A DNA stretch of 64,000 nucleotides from Embleya sp045207655 (GTDB taxonomy: Bacteria; Actinomycetota; Actinomycetes; Streptomycetales; Streptomycetaceae). This document shows, one piece after another, positions 8,889 through 17,337 of the stretch (its first letter is position 1; the number at the start of each line of letters is the position of its first letter). The stretch spans positions 62,001-126,000 of the forward strand of contig NZ_CP108786.1 of assembly GCF_045207655.1 (NCBI RefSeq), in the 5' to 3' direction. The position numbers were made by a program, and so were the translations under genes. The notes beneath the pieces are model-generated. The model had not been told where the DNA came from. It did no database searches and saw only the letters and a list, made by a program, of their open reading frames with translations.

Positions 8889-10940
8889 TCAGCTCCTGCG
8901 TGGCCAGTCGACGACAAGGCGGCTGTTGGGCTTGTCTACGACGAAGCGCGGCTCGGTGGGCGCGAGTTGCCGGCGGGCGTCGCCGACGGCCATGCGGAAG
9001 CCGGGTTCGGGTGCGGTGTTGCCCCAGCCGCGGTCCCATTCGCCGATCTCCGTGGCGACCTGTTCGGCGAGCGTGGCGGCGTGGGGGCCGTGGCCGATGG
9101 CGCCGATCTCCCAGAACCTGCCCTGCTCGTCCTCGCCTTCGCGCACGGTCAGGTAGGCGAGGGTGTCGCCGTCGAGGGCTGCCATGGAGCCCCATGCGAA
9201 GTGCGGGGTGAAGCCGGGGCGGGATCCGGGCATGCGGGACAGGCCGTTGGGCAGCACGGTCGCCAGGTACAGGTACAGCCACTCCCAGGGGTCGCCCTGG
9301 CGGAACTTCACGCCGGAGTAGACCTTGCGGGAGGGCTGATCGAGGACGGTGCGGATCGCCTCGCGGTCCACGTCCTGTTCGCTGAACGTCTCCAGACGTA
9401 CGTTGCCTTCCCCGGCCATGGGTACGAGGGTGTAGACGTCGTCGCAGACGCCCTTGCGCAGGGGTACGAAGGTTGCCATCTCGCAGGAGACGGTCTTCCA
9501 GGTGCGGCCGTCGCGTTCGAAGGCGAAGCTGCGGGAGACGCTGCCGCGGATGCGCATCGGCAGGACCAGGCGTCCGTCGGGGGCGAGTTGGTCGAGGATC
9601 TGCACGGGGACGTCGCCGGCGCCGACGGTGAACTGGATGCGGTCGAAGGGGGCGTGTTCGGGGAGTCCGGTGGCGCCGTCGGCGAGTTCGACGCTCACGT
9701 TCGACGCTCCGGCCTGTGCGAGGTTCTTGCGGGCGCGGTCGACGAGGTCCTGGTCGACGTCCACGGTCCACACGTGGCCGTCCGGGGCGACGAGTCGGCC
9801 GAGCAGGGAGGCGTTGTAGCCGGTGGCGGCCCCGGCTTCGAGGATCTTGTGGCCGGGTCGGGGGCCGAGTTGCTCGATCTGGGTGGCGACGATCGAGGGT
9901 GCGGAGATGCAGGAGATCATCTCGCCGTTGTCGTCGTGCTTGACGGGCACGGCGTCCTCGACGTACGCCGTCCGCAGGTCGACGCCGGGGAGGAACAGGT
10001 GACGTTCGACCTCCCGGAAGGCGGCAATGGCGGCGGGGGTGCGCAGGTGGCCGTCGACGAGGCGGGTCACGAGCGCCTCGCGAAGTGCGGCGGGGTCGTT
10101 GGCCGGGGGCGTGGTGGTCTCCATGCGAGTGAGGCTAGGGGTGGGAGAGGCGGCTCGGTGGGTGGACACGTCGGTTTCACTCCTGTCGGCGAAGGCGACC
10201 TGTAGGCCCAGCCATGCCGTTGCCGCCTGTTCGGCGACGGGTACCCCTGCGCGGTTGAGGGCGAAGATCGCGTGGTGGGCGAGTACCGCGCGCAGGCCCC
10301 GGGTCAGGTGCCCGTCGACGGCCAGTCGCCGCAGTCGGTGCCCGGTGTCCTCGAAGGCGGCGACGCGTCCCGGCCAGGCGCGTTCGGCGTCCGGCCGCCG
10401 GGCGGCATCGGCGTTCATCAGGCGCCGCATCGCCGCGATCGCCCGCTCGCGCGCCCGGCCGGTGGGGACGATGACCGCGGGGCGCAGCGAGCCGAGCCTG
10501 GCCCAGACGTCGCCGATCTCGAACGGGTCCAGGCCGGCCGCCCGGTTCAGGTGGGAGAGCAGGAGGACGCAGCGTTCTCTGGCGCCGGGGCTGCCGGTCT
10601 CGGCCAGGGCGGCGGGGCTGTCCGCGCAGAACAGGTCGTGGGCGACGTCCATGCCGCGGGGGCCGCCGAATGCCGTAATTTCCGGTTCGTAGACGCCTGC
10701 GACCCAGCCGTGGAGCAGTCGGTCGGCGACGAGTGCGTCCAGGAGGTGGGCGGCGGGGCGCTCGGTGCGCAGTCGCAGCCCCGGGTCCTTGCGTACGAAG
10801 TGGAACCGTCGGTCGCGCAGGGCGAGCGACAGCGCCCGGGCGGCTTCCGGGCCGGCTCCCGCGCGGTCGGGGAAGGACACGGTGGCGTGCCACCAGAGCG
10901 CGTTTCGGGTGATCGGGGGGTCTTCGTCGTCGACGTCCAT
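8889..10940 (-). CDS. Fusion: LanB elimination domain plus FxLD-type methyltransferase
   Basis: A 683-residue two-domain protein. Residues 1-250 match the thiopeptide-type/SpaB C-terminal elimination domain, with the hallmark VYEPEITAFGG at 83-93; this domain removes glutamate from activated Ser/Thr to give dehydro residues. Residues about 280-683 match the FxLD-system methyltransferase, related to protein-L-isoaspartate O-methyltransferase: ISAPSIVATQ at 345-354 and the SAM-binding EAGAATGYNAS at 368-378. This half is inferred to methylate an Asp carboxyl of the peptide. The start ATG has AGGAG ten bases upstream. It sits 46 bases downstream of lanC. The dehydratase of this cluster is thus split, with its second half fused to the methyltransferase. 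Confidence 0.85.
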   Translation of the reverse strand: MDVDDEDPPITRNALWWHATVSFPDRAGAGPEAARALSLALRDRRFHFVRKDPGLRLRTERPAAHLLDALVADRLLHGWVAGVYEPEITAFGGPRGMDVAHDLFCADSPAALAETGSPGARERCVLLLSHLNRAAGLDPFEIGDVWARLGSLRPAVIVPTGRARERAIAAMRRLMNADAARRPDAERAWPGRVAAFEDTGHRLRRLAVDGHLTRGLRAVLAHHAIFALNRAGVPVAEQAATAWLGLQVAFADRSETDVSTHRAASPTPSLTRMETTTPPANDPAALREALVTRLVDGHLRTPAAIAAFREVERHLFLPGVDLRTAYVEDAVPVKHDDNGEMISCISAPSIVATQIEQLGPRPGHKILEAGAATGYNASLLGRLVAPDGHVWTVDVDQDLVDRARKNLAQAGASNVSVELADGATGLPEHAPFDRIQFTVGAGDVPVQILDQLAPDGRLVLPMRIRGSVSRSFAFERDGRTWKTVSCEMATFVPLRKGVCDDVYTLVPMAGEGNVRLETFSEQDVDREAIRTVLDQPSRKVYSGVKFRQGDPWEWLYLYLATVLPNGLSRMPGSRPGFTPHFAWGSMAALDGDTLAYLTVREGEDEQGRFWEIGAIGHGPHAATLAEQVATEIGEWDRGWGNTAPEPGFRMAVGDARRQLAPTEPRFVVDKPNSRLVVDWPRRS

Positions 10941-10986
10941 GGTGGTGGGTGCTCCTGGTCGTGGGGTCCGGGCGGGAATGGGCGGG

Positions 10987-12060
10987 TCAGGGGATCAGCA
11001 GGGCGCGGGCCCAACCGGTGGAGTTCGTGCCGTCGAGTGCCAGGTGTGCGCCGGCTCGGCCTTCCATCAGGCCGGGCTTGGTCAACCGGTCCGCGTGGGC
11101 GGCCAGGCGCTCGCGGAGGTCCGCGATCAGCGGGATGAGCCGGGCGGGCGTGGGGCTGTGGTCGGCGACGGCACGGGTGGCGGTCAGCAGACCGGCCCAG
11201 CCGTGGCACAGCGAGGCGTCGGTGACCCGTGCCAGACGGTCCGGGTCGGTCAACGCGCTCATGAAGGTGTCCTCCGCCGCGCGTGCACGGGCCGGGTCGC
11301 CCAGGGCGATGGCGGCCGACTGCAGGGCCAGGGCGATGCCGGGTTCGCCGTAGCACCAGGACGGGCGTGCGGCCGCCGCCGGGGGCGGCTCGTCTGCGGA
11401 CAACCGGTCGCGTGTCGTCCAGTAGCGGTGGCCGTGTCTGTCCAGCCAACGCGCGAACACGGCGATGGCGTCGTTGTGTCCGGGAACATGGATGCCGTGT
11501 CGGGCGGCGAGGGCCAGTACCGCCAGGGGGCCTGCGATGCCGTGTGCGACACCGTTGTTGCCGTGTCCGCCGTCCATCGCCTCGCCGGCGGGTCCGGTCT
11601 GCGACCACCAGCCCGGCAAGGCCCGGCCCTCGACGAGGATCGGCCGGGACAGGGACACCAGGTATGCCAGCACCTCCGCCAGGAGAGGCGGGGTGTCGTC
11701 GCGGGCAAGCAGCAGCGCGCCCAGTCCGCTCAGGCCCCGGACGAGGTCGAACTCCGCGAGGCGTGGCAGCCCTCCGCAAGCCTGCCGGCGGTGGGCCGCC
11801 GCCAGCCGGGTGGCCACGATGCGGTCGACGGCGCGCTGTACGTCGCGGTCGGTGCGCCCGGCCCGGCCGAGAACGAACTCCAACGCCGGTGCGCCGTGGA
11901 ACAGCGACGCGTTGCCTCCGGCGCTGACACCGCCCGCGACCGCCTCTTCCAGGCTGCTTCGCGCGCGGGCGAGGTGGCCACGTTCGACGTGCAGCAGCGC
12001 CACCCCCAAGGGGCCCTCGGACAGGTCCTGCGTCCCGGGCGAGCCGGCGGTCGCCTTCAC
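10987..12060 (-). CDS. lanC: Lanthionine synthetase C-like cyclase
   Basis: A 357-residue protein with the LanC signature: GHGNNGVAHGIAG (HG at 173-174), WCYG at 235-238 and CHG at 285-287. The two cysteines and the His are the zinc ligands that activate Cys thiols for addition to dehydro residues. The start is a GTG at 12060 whose last two bases overlap the TGA of the dehydratase gene (GTGA), and no independent ribosome site is seen, so translation is coupled. Its substrate is almost certainly the FxLD precursor at 14173-14358. Confidence 0.9.
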   Translation of the reverse strand: MKATAGSPGTQDLSEGPLGVALLHVERGHLARARSSLEEAVAGGVSAGGNASLFHGAPALEFVLGRAGRTDRDVQRAVDRIVATRLAAAHRRQACGGLPRLAEFDLVRGLSGLGALLLARDDTPPLLAEVLAYLVSLSRPILVEGRALPGWWSQTGPAGEAMDGGHGNNGVAHGIAGPLAVLALAARHGIHVPGHNDAIAVFARWLDRHGHRYWTTRDRLSADEPPPAAAARPSWCYGEPGIALALQSAAIALGDPARARAAEDTFMSALTDPDRLARVTDASLCHGWAGLLTATRAVADHSPTPARLIPLIADLRERLAAHADRLTKPGLMEGRAGAHLALDGTNSTGWARALLIP

Positions 12061-14093
12061 GGGCGTGCCCGCAGCGGGATGACGATGCTGTGGGCACGGC
12101 CGCCGATCCAGCCGTCGGCGTCCGGCGGCGGCGCCTCGTGCAGGACCGCGACCCCGGTCGGGGCGGCGGCCAGGTGCGTGCGCAACAGGTCCAGGTCCAT
12201 GTCCCGGCGCAGGTCGAGCGGCAGGTGTTGGTCGTCCTCGGCCAGGAGCACGCGGTCCGGCACGCGGAACCTGCTCTTCCAGGCATGCAGTTGCCCCGCC
12301 CATCCGTCGAACGTCGCTGCGGGCCCGGGCAATGCCGTGGCCGGTACCTTCCAGCGGGCGGCCACCAGGATCGAGCGCCGGTGGTGCAGGGCGGGGGTGA
12401 ACGGAAGGGTCCAGGCCGCGCCCCAGTCGAACCCCGTCACCTGCGGGGCCCCGGCGCGGGCGATCTCGGCGAGGAAGCGGGCCAGCGGTGGGGTGTTGTT
12501 GTTCCACAGGAAGTTGATCGCGGTCGGCGCGAGAAGCTCCAGACGCGTGCCCGTGGCGGCCTCGGCCAGGTACAGGCGTCCCTCGCGAAGGCCGACGATC
12601 AGATCGGCCGGGAAGAGCACGTCCTTGCCTGCGTGCCGGAACTCCCCGACGCTGATCAGCCGTGGCAGTACCTGTGGGGTGCGTGTGAGCAGGTCGGCCC
12701 GGACGCGGCCGGCGTGGAAGGACAACTGGGCGTTCTGCGCTCCGGGTTCGACCGTGGGCAGATCGGCGTGGGTCGAGGCGGTCTGCGGGAACAGGTGCCG
12801 GAAGCGGCCCGTCATCGACCCGGCCGCGCGCGAAACGGTGGCCACCCGCAGGCGAAAGCCCCCCTGGTCCAGCACGCGGGTCGATGCCGCCTGGACCTGC
12901 ACACACAGTTCGAGGTGGGGCGCGCGGCACGTGGGCCTGCCGCCCGCGGCCTCCAGCCGCTCGATCATCGCGCCGGACAACACCACCGACCCGCGGCCCT
13001 CGACGGCGGCGGTGCCGGCCAGTTCCAGGAGCAGGCGGTCCCGGCGGGTCATCGGGCGAGGCGGTTCGAAGACGTGACCGAACCCCTCGGGGAAGCCCAG
13101 GCCCGTGTCGGAGTCCGTCGCCTGTAACAGCGGCACCTCGACGCCCTCCCCGAAGCGGTCGGCGAACCGCTCGGCGTAGCGGCTCCACGCCCGGGTTCCC
13201 GACGGGTGTGTGGCGAGCCTGGCCAGAACGGTCGCGGCCGTCTCGGCCTCCACCTCGACCGCTCGCGGCAGTCGCACGAAGGCGTCCAATTGCAGATCCG
13301 GAGCCGCAGTGTCGGTGCGGGCCCTCTCGCGCAGTTCGCGGGGCAACGGGTCGGCCGTGTCGACGACGGTGGCGGGCGCACGCAGCGACGAGCGCAACAG
13401 CCGCACGCGAAGGAGTTGCGTCAGCAGCCGCTTCCGGCCGTGTTCGTCCGCGTCGGGGAACTCGGCGGCGACCTTGTCCGCCAGGGCCGAGTACCGAATC
13501 GGCGACCGGGCCGCCTCCAGCACCAGCGCGACTGCGGGCGTCAACGCGAGCGAGAACTCCGAGGGGCCCTCGGAGGGAACGAACAGGCGCCCTCTCCGCC
13601 GACGGGCCAGGGTGTTGACGCAGACCTCGACGTCCGCCATCCGCTCGGCGTCCCTCTCCCACTCGGCGATCGCCGCGTCCAGCGCCACCGGGTCCGGCCG
13701 GGCGACAACCCGGTGTCGGTCCCCGAACCGTGCTTGTGCCGCGCCGCCGAACTCGATCGGCGCGACACCCGCGAACAGGCCGAACGGTGTGGAGCGCTGC
13801 GTGTACCTGATCGCGTACCGGGCGGTGGCCAGTGCGGCCCGGCGTGCGCGGCGTGCCTTCGTCGATCGTCCGCCGAGGATCTCCCCGACACAGCGGTCCA
13901 GATCCGGGCTGGCCGCGGACACCGCCCGGCGAAAGGCGTCGTCGGCCCAGACCGCGCCCAACCAGGACCGCCAGTGCTCGAACGGCGCGCCGGGGCTCGG
14001 CCAGGTGGGCATCTGCGGCCCGGCGAGGTTCACCGCGGCGCGCAGCATCCCTTCACCGGCGCTCCGGTACAGGCTGTGTCGTGAGCGCGTCAT
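12057..14093 (-). CDS. lanB: Lantibiotic dehydratase, glutamylation half (LanB N-terminal)
   Basis: A 678-residue protein matching the N-terminal domain of class I lantibiotic dehydratases, including RSTPFGLFAGV at 100-110. This domain transfers glutamate from Glu-tRNA to Ser/Thr of the precursor. The elimination domain is absent here and is found instead at the start of the methyltransferase protein (8889-10940). The ATG at 14093 is preferred: GGAG lies eight bases upstream, whereas a GTG three codons earlier has no better site. It lies 80 bases downstream of the precursor gene, behind a hairpin, and overlaps lanC at its 3' end. Confidence 0.88.
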   Translation of the reverse strand: MTRSRHSLYRSAGEGMLRAAVNLAGPQMPTWPSPGAPFEHWRSWLGAVWADDAFRRAVSAASPDLDRCVGEILGGRSTKARRARRAALATARYAIRYTQRSTPFGLFAGVAPIEFGGAAQARFGDRHRVVARPDPVALDAAIAEWERDAERMADVEVCVNTLARRRRGRLFVPSEGPSEFSLALTPAVALVLEAARSPIRYSALADKVAAEFPDADEHGRKRLLTQLLRVRLLRSSLRAPATVVDTADPLPRELRERARTDTAAPDLQLDAFVRLPRAVEVEAETAATVLARLATHPSGTRAWSRYAERFADRFGEGVEVPLLQATDSDTGLGFPEGFGHVFEPPRPMTRRDRLLLELAGTAAVEGRGSVVLSGAMIERLEAAGGRPTCRAPHLELCVQVQAASTRVLDQGGFRLRVATVSRAAGSMTGRFRHLFPQTASTHADLPTVEPGAQNAQLSFHAGRVRADLLTRTPQVLPRLISVGEFRHAGKDVLFPADLIVGLREGRLYLAEAATGTRLELLAPTAINFLWNNNTPPLARFLAEIARAGAPQVTGFDWGAAWTLPFTPALHHRRSILVAARWKVPATALPGPAATFDGWAGQLHAWKSRFRVPDRVLLAEDDQHLPLDLRRDMDLDLLRTHLAAAPTGVAVLHEAPPPDADGWIGGRAHSIVIPLRARP

Positions 14094-14123
14094 CACCCAC
14101 ACTCCGTTCCTGACGAAGGGCCG

Positions 14124-14153
14124 CGGGCCGGGCGGACGGCTCCGTCCGGCCCG
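14124..14153 (-). terminator. Hairpin between precursor and modification genes (attenuator)
   Basis: Arms 14124-14138 and 14143-14153 pair (cgtccggcccg against cgggccg...gacg) with a 3-base bulge and a four-base loop. It lies between the stop of the precursor gene and the start of lanB, and has no T-run. Such a hairpin would give more precursor than enzyme transcript. The structure is visible; the role is inferred. Confidence 0.55.
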
Positions 14154-14172
14154 CGAGCCCGAACGATCCGGG

Positions 14173-14358
14173 CTATGAGGTGGTGCAGGCGCTCGGGCAG
14201 GAACTCCCGCAGTTGTCGCCGGTGGTGCACGTCAGCACCGTCTCGGTCGCCGGCGTGTTCTCGATGAGCGTGATGTCGAGCCGGAAGGGGTCGAACCCGG
14301 TATCGGTGTCGACGGTGTCCTGCGGCTCGGGGCTCTGCCCGATGGTCGGAGTCTGCAT
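14173..14358 (-). CDS. FxLD-family lanthipeptide precursor
   Basis: A 61-residue peptide. The leader contains FRLDITLIE at 25-33, the FxLD motif that names the family. The C-terminal end TCTTGDNCGSSCPSACTTS (43-61) has four cysteines (44, 50, 54, 58) and nine Ser/Thr, enough for several (methyl)lanthionine rings. An Asp-Asn pair at 48-49 is a plausible site for the PIMT-like methyltransferase of this cluster. The ATG at 14358 has AGGAG eight bases upstream. It is the first gene of the minus-strand operon, divergent from the HTH-TPR regulator. The leader cleavage site is not evident and no protease gene is present. Confidence 0.92.
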   Translation of the reverse strand: MQTPTIGQSPEPQDTVDTDTGFDPFRLDITLIENTPATETVLTCTTGDNCGSSCPSACTTS

Positions 14359-14395
14359 CGTCTGTGCTCCTGATCCGTTTTCGGAGGAACCGGTC

Positions 14396-14423
14396 CGGAT
14401 ACGCGGCCGGTGCTCTGGTGCAA
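14396..14423 (-). promoter_or_regulatory. Candidate promoter of the lanthipeptide operon
   Basis: On the minus strand TTGCAC (14418-14423) and TATCCG (14396-14401) are separated by 16 bases and lie about 40 bases upstream of the precursor ATG. This fits a housekeeping-sigma promoter giving a leader of about 30 bases. Confidence 0.4.
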
Positions 14424-14618
14424 ACGCGCGGCCTGGTGCCGCCGGGCGCGGTCCGCGGGCGTCGGCAACGAAGCTCGGGGTCCACACCTCGCCCGCTCCC
14501 TCGAGGCGGGGCGAGGACCGTTGCGTTGTGTCCCGAACCGAGCACACACCGGGATCGGGCGGAGAACAATGAGGTGGGCCGAGCCGGCACCGATCCCAAA
14601 CCGAGGAGGGCGTCTGCG

Positions 14619-15911
14619 ATGCCCGACCAGATCCGGCACGATCTACGGGAGGCGCGCAGAGCATCCGCGATGACCTGGGCGAGGTTCACCCTTGAGGCGG
14701 GGTTCCACCAGGCATACCTGCGCAGCGTCGAGAACGGGAACCGGTCGGTGACCCTCGGTGTCGCCACCGCGTACGACCGGGTCCTGCGCACCGGGGGCGT
14801 GTTCACGAGGAGACTGGAGGCCACCGGCTCGGCGACGGCCGGGAACACGCCGTGGAACCGGGCGGGGGCCCTGACGGTGCTCGCGAGACTCTCAGACGGG
14901 AGTGATGTGGACCGCAGGAGCTTCCTCACGGTAGGAGTGGCGCTCTCCGCCTCGGCACGCGGCTGGTCCGAGGCCGTGGAACGGCTGCGGACGACCCGCA
15001 CGCGCGCGCCTCTTCCCGGCGGCCCGGCGGTGTTGGCTCACGTGAACGAGCGGCTCGACCACCTCATGCACCTCGACGACGAACTCGGCAGCGGTGAGGT
15101 GTACCGGCTGGCCCGCGGGGAGCTGTCCTTGATCGTCGGGCTTATCAAGTCAGGCCGCTACGACGGGCCGACCGTGGACCGGCTGCACTCGACGGCATCC
15201 GAAGCGGCCAGGCAGGTGGCGTGGGCCGCGTTCGACCAGGGCCGTCTCGGCATCGCCCAGCGCTACTTCGACGCCTCCCTCCGGGCCTCGGCCGAGGCCC
15301 GGGATCCGATCGGCGGCGCCTACGCACTCTCCTTCGCCGCGATCCAGTGCTACTCCGCCCCCGGACAGGCGCAGAGGGCGATATCGCTCCTGGAGACGGC
15401 ACACGAGCAGGTGAAGCACAAGGCCACTCCGCGCATGCACGCCATGCTGGCCGCACGCACCGCCCGCGCCCTGTCCAAGACCGGCGCAAAGAAGGAATGC
15501 GCACGCCAACTCGACGTCGCCCGCGCGGCCTTGGACCGGGGAAGACACGACGACGACCCGAGGACCCTGTACTGGGTGGACTACGGCGAGGTCGAGATGA
15601 TCGCCGGCTCGGCCGCCTTGCAGCTGGGCGAACCGGCCCGGGCGATACGGTACTTCGAGGCGGCCATGCAGGCGTCCTACCCCGGCGACGACGAGTATCC
15701 GCGAAGCCACGCGATCTACCTCGCCCGGGCCGCCGAAGCACATCTGGCCCTGCACGACCTGGATGCCGCGGTCGCCACAGCGCGCCACGCCGCCCGATGT
15801 CTCGGGTCGGTGGATTCCGCCCGTTCGGCCACCGAACTGACGGGGCTTCGCGCGAAGCTGGCGGCGCACCTCTCCCACGCGGGTGTGCGCGATTTCCTAC
15901 AGGTCGGGTAG
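14619..15911 (+). CDS. HTH-TPR transcriptional regulator
   Basis: A 430-residue protein. Residues 1-60 form an XRE-type helix-turn-helix (LREARRASAMTWARFTLEAG, HQAYLRSVENGNRSVTLGV). A short hydrophobic stretch after DVDRRSFLTVGVAL leads into a long TPR-like helical region (for example FDQGRLGIAQRYFDASLRAS and LQLGEPARAIRYFEAAMQA). Such regulators commonly sit beside RiPP and other secondary-metabolite operons and may sense a small peptide through the TPR part. The start is fixed by GAGGAGGG eight bases before the ATG. It is transcribed divergently from the precursor gene, sharing a 260-base control region, and overlaps the HAD gene at its 3' end by 15 bases. Confidence 0.8.
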   Translation: MPDQIRHDLREARRASAMTWARFTLEAGFHQAYLRSVENGNRSVTLGVATAYDRVLRTGGVFTRRLEATGSATAGNTPWNRAGALTVLARLSDGSDVDRRSFLTVGVALSASARGWSEAVERLRTTRTRAPLPGGPAVLAHVNERLDHLMHLDDELGSGEVYRLARGELSLIVGLIKSGRYDGPTVDRLHSTASEAARQVAWAAFDQGRLGIAQRYFDASLRASAEARDPIGGAYALSFAAIQCYSAPGQAQRAISLLETAHEQVKHKATPRMHAMLAARTARALSKTGAKKECARQLDVARAALDRGRHDDDPRTLYWVDYGEVEMIAGSAALQLGEPARAIRYFEAAMQASYPGDDEYPRSHAIYLARAAEAHLALHDLDAAVATARHAARCLGSVDSARSATELTGLRAKLAAHLSHAGVRDFLQVG

Positions 15912-16529
15912 GCCGAGCATGTCGCGCAGACGACGGGCGGCGACGCGCTCGTCGAGTGCGAGCAGCGGCGTCATGCCCAGACGGTGCGCGGCGGCAAGGT
16001 TGTCCTCGCCGTCGTCGACGAACACACACCGCTCGGCCGACACGCCGAGTTTGTCGAGTACCAGGCGGAAGGCGGCGGGATCGGGCTTGCGTATCCCGTG
16101 CTCCGCCGACAACACGACCTCGTCGAAGGTGCCGCGCAGGTCGAACCCCGCGTAGGGATCGTACGGTTCCCGCCCGAGACTGTTCGACAACACCGCTGTT
16201 TTGATCCCCGCGGACCGCGCCTGCCGAGCGACCTTGAGCACCTCGTGCGCCGGGAACGCGTCATGGAGGTATCGGGCCATCAGGTCGTGGGGAACAACAC
16301 CGATCAGAGCCCCGTAGCCTTCGTTCCACTCGGTCTGAGTGATCAGGCCCAGCTCCAACCGTCGGAACAGCTCCTGCCCTCGCGGATCGGCCCACCCGCG
16401 GAGGAAGGTTCCCCGCGCGACCTTCTCCCGATCCTCGAAGGCCGAGATCACCTCGACCATGTTCCAGGTCAAGACCCCGAAGAAGTCGAAGACCACACCG
16501 CTGTATCGGGGCCCAGGGGACATCGCCAT
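15897..16529 (-). CDS. HAD-superfamily hydrolase
   Basis: A 210-residue phosphatase-like HAD protein. Motif I is VVFDFFGVLT: the nucleophile Asp is present, while the usual second Asp is Phe, as in the epoxide-hydrolase N-terminal subgroup. Motif II is AVLSNS, motif III RKPDPAAFRL, and motif IV VFVDDGEDN. An alpha-helical cap (residues about 20-85) precedes motif II. It should act on a small phosphorylated substrate; which one is unknown. The ATG at 16529 has TAGGA seven to eight bases upstream. It converges on the regulator gene. Confidence 0.8.
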   Translation of the reverse strand: MAMSPGPRYSGVVFDFFGVLTWNMVEVISAFEDREKVARGTFLRGWADPRGQELFRRLELGLITQTEWNEGYGALIGVVPHDLMARYLHDAFPAHEVLKVARQARSAGIKTAVLSNSLGREPYDPYAGFDLRGTFDEVVLSAEHGIRKPDPAAFRLVLDKLGVSAERCVFVDDGEDNLAAAHRLGMTPLLALDERVAARRLRDMLGLPDL

Positions 16530-17337
16530 TACGCAATCCTAGAGCCCTGACAGACGCAGGGGCAGACCGCGCCCGTCGGGCGACGTTCATGCCGAACGCA
16601 CCCGACGGAGGCGGTACATCGTCCTGTGGAGCCGCGTACCCGGCGACGGCAGGAACCGCCGTGCCGTCAGGTGCCAGGGACCGGACCTTCCGAATCCGTT
16701 TCGGTCCGGAGGGAGGAGACGACTCCCCGCCTCGTCAGGCGCACACGCGCTGCACCGGGTCACCCACGCGCCGCCTCCGGTGCCCGTGCCGATGCGGGCG
16801 ACGACGCCCGCGCGGGGCGCCACATAGACCGCGCAGTCGCGGTTCGCGCACGCGGCGTCGAACTTACACGATCACGTTGTGTCGGCCCGATCGCGCGATG
16901 CGGGATGGTGCGGGTATCGGTGCTCCTCCGCCGCGGTGCCGGGCCGTCTCCGTTCGATTGCCGTGCGGGGCCGTCTCCGTTCGATCGGTCGGACGGTCGG
17001 ACCCAAGCGAAGCGGGCCGGGGATCTCGAACATGTCGTGGTAGCGGCGCCCGCAATAGCTCACCATCTCGTCGAAGACATGCGAGGTCCACGAACGCCTC
17101 CACCACCCCGCCGGCTTCGACGCGCTCCTGCCCGCGCCAGGAGCGCGGAGGTCTTGGGACGAGTCACCAGGTCCGCCATGTCGACGGCAAAGAAGTCGGC
17201 GTCGAAGACGAGCGTGGTCGCGCGCTGGTCCCGACGTCGGCGCGGACCTGCTCGATGTCTGTCTGTGAAGGGATCGAGCCATGGTGCTTGTGGTTGACCC
17301 GGATCTCGTTCATCCGTTCCACCGCCTTCGGCCGGGC
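16530..17337. other. Gap with a possible decayed minus-strand gene
   Basis: No intact gene. Between about 17330 and 16990 on the minus strand three frames look coding in succession: MNEIRVNHKHHGSIPSQTD, then TTLVFDADFFAVDMADLV, then HVFDEMVSYCGRRYHDMFEI. Joining them needs two frameshifts. This may be the relic of a gene whose family I cannot name. The 16530-16860 part shows nothing. Confidence 0.3.

Noticed and set aside
8727..10205. A 492-codon plus-strand frame opposite the methyltransferase fusion
   Set aside because: Low-complexity Gly/Val/Ala sequence produced by codon bias of the real gene on the minus strand.
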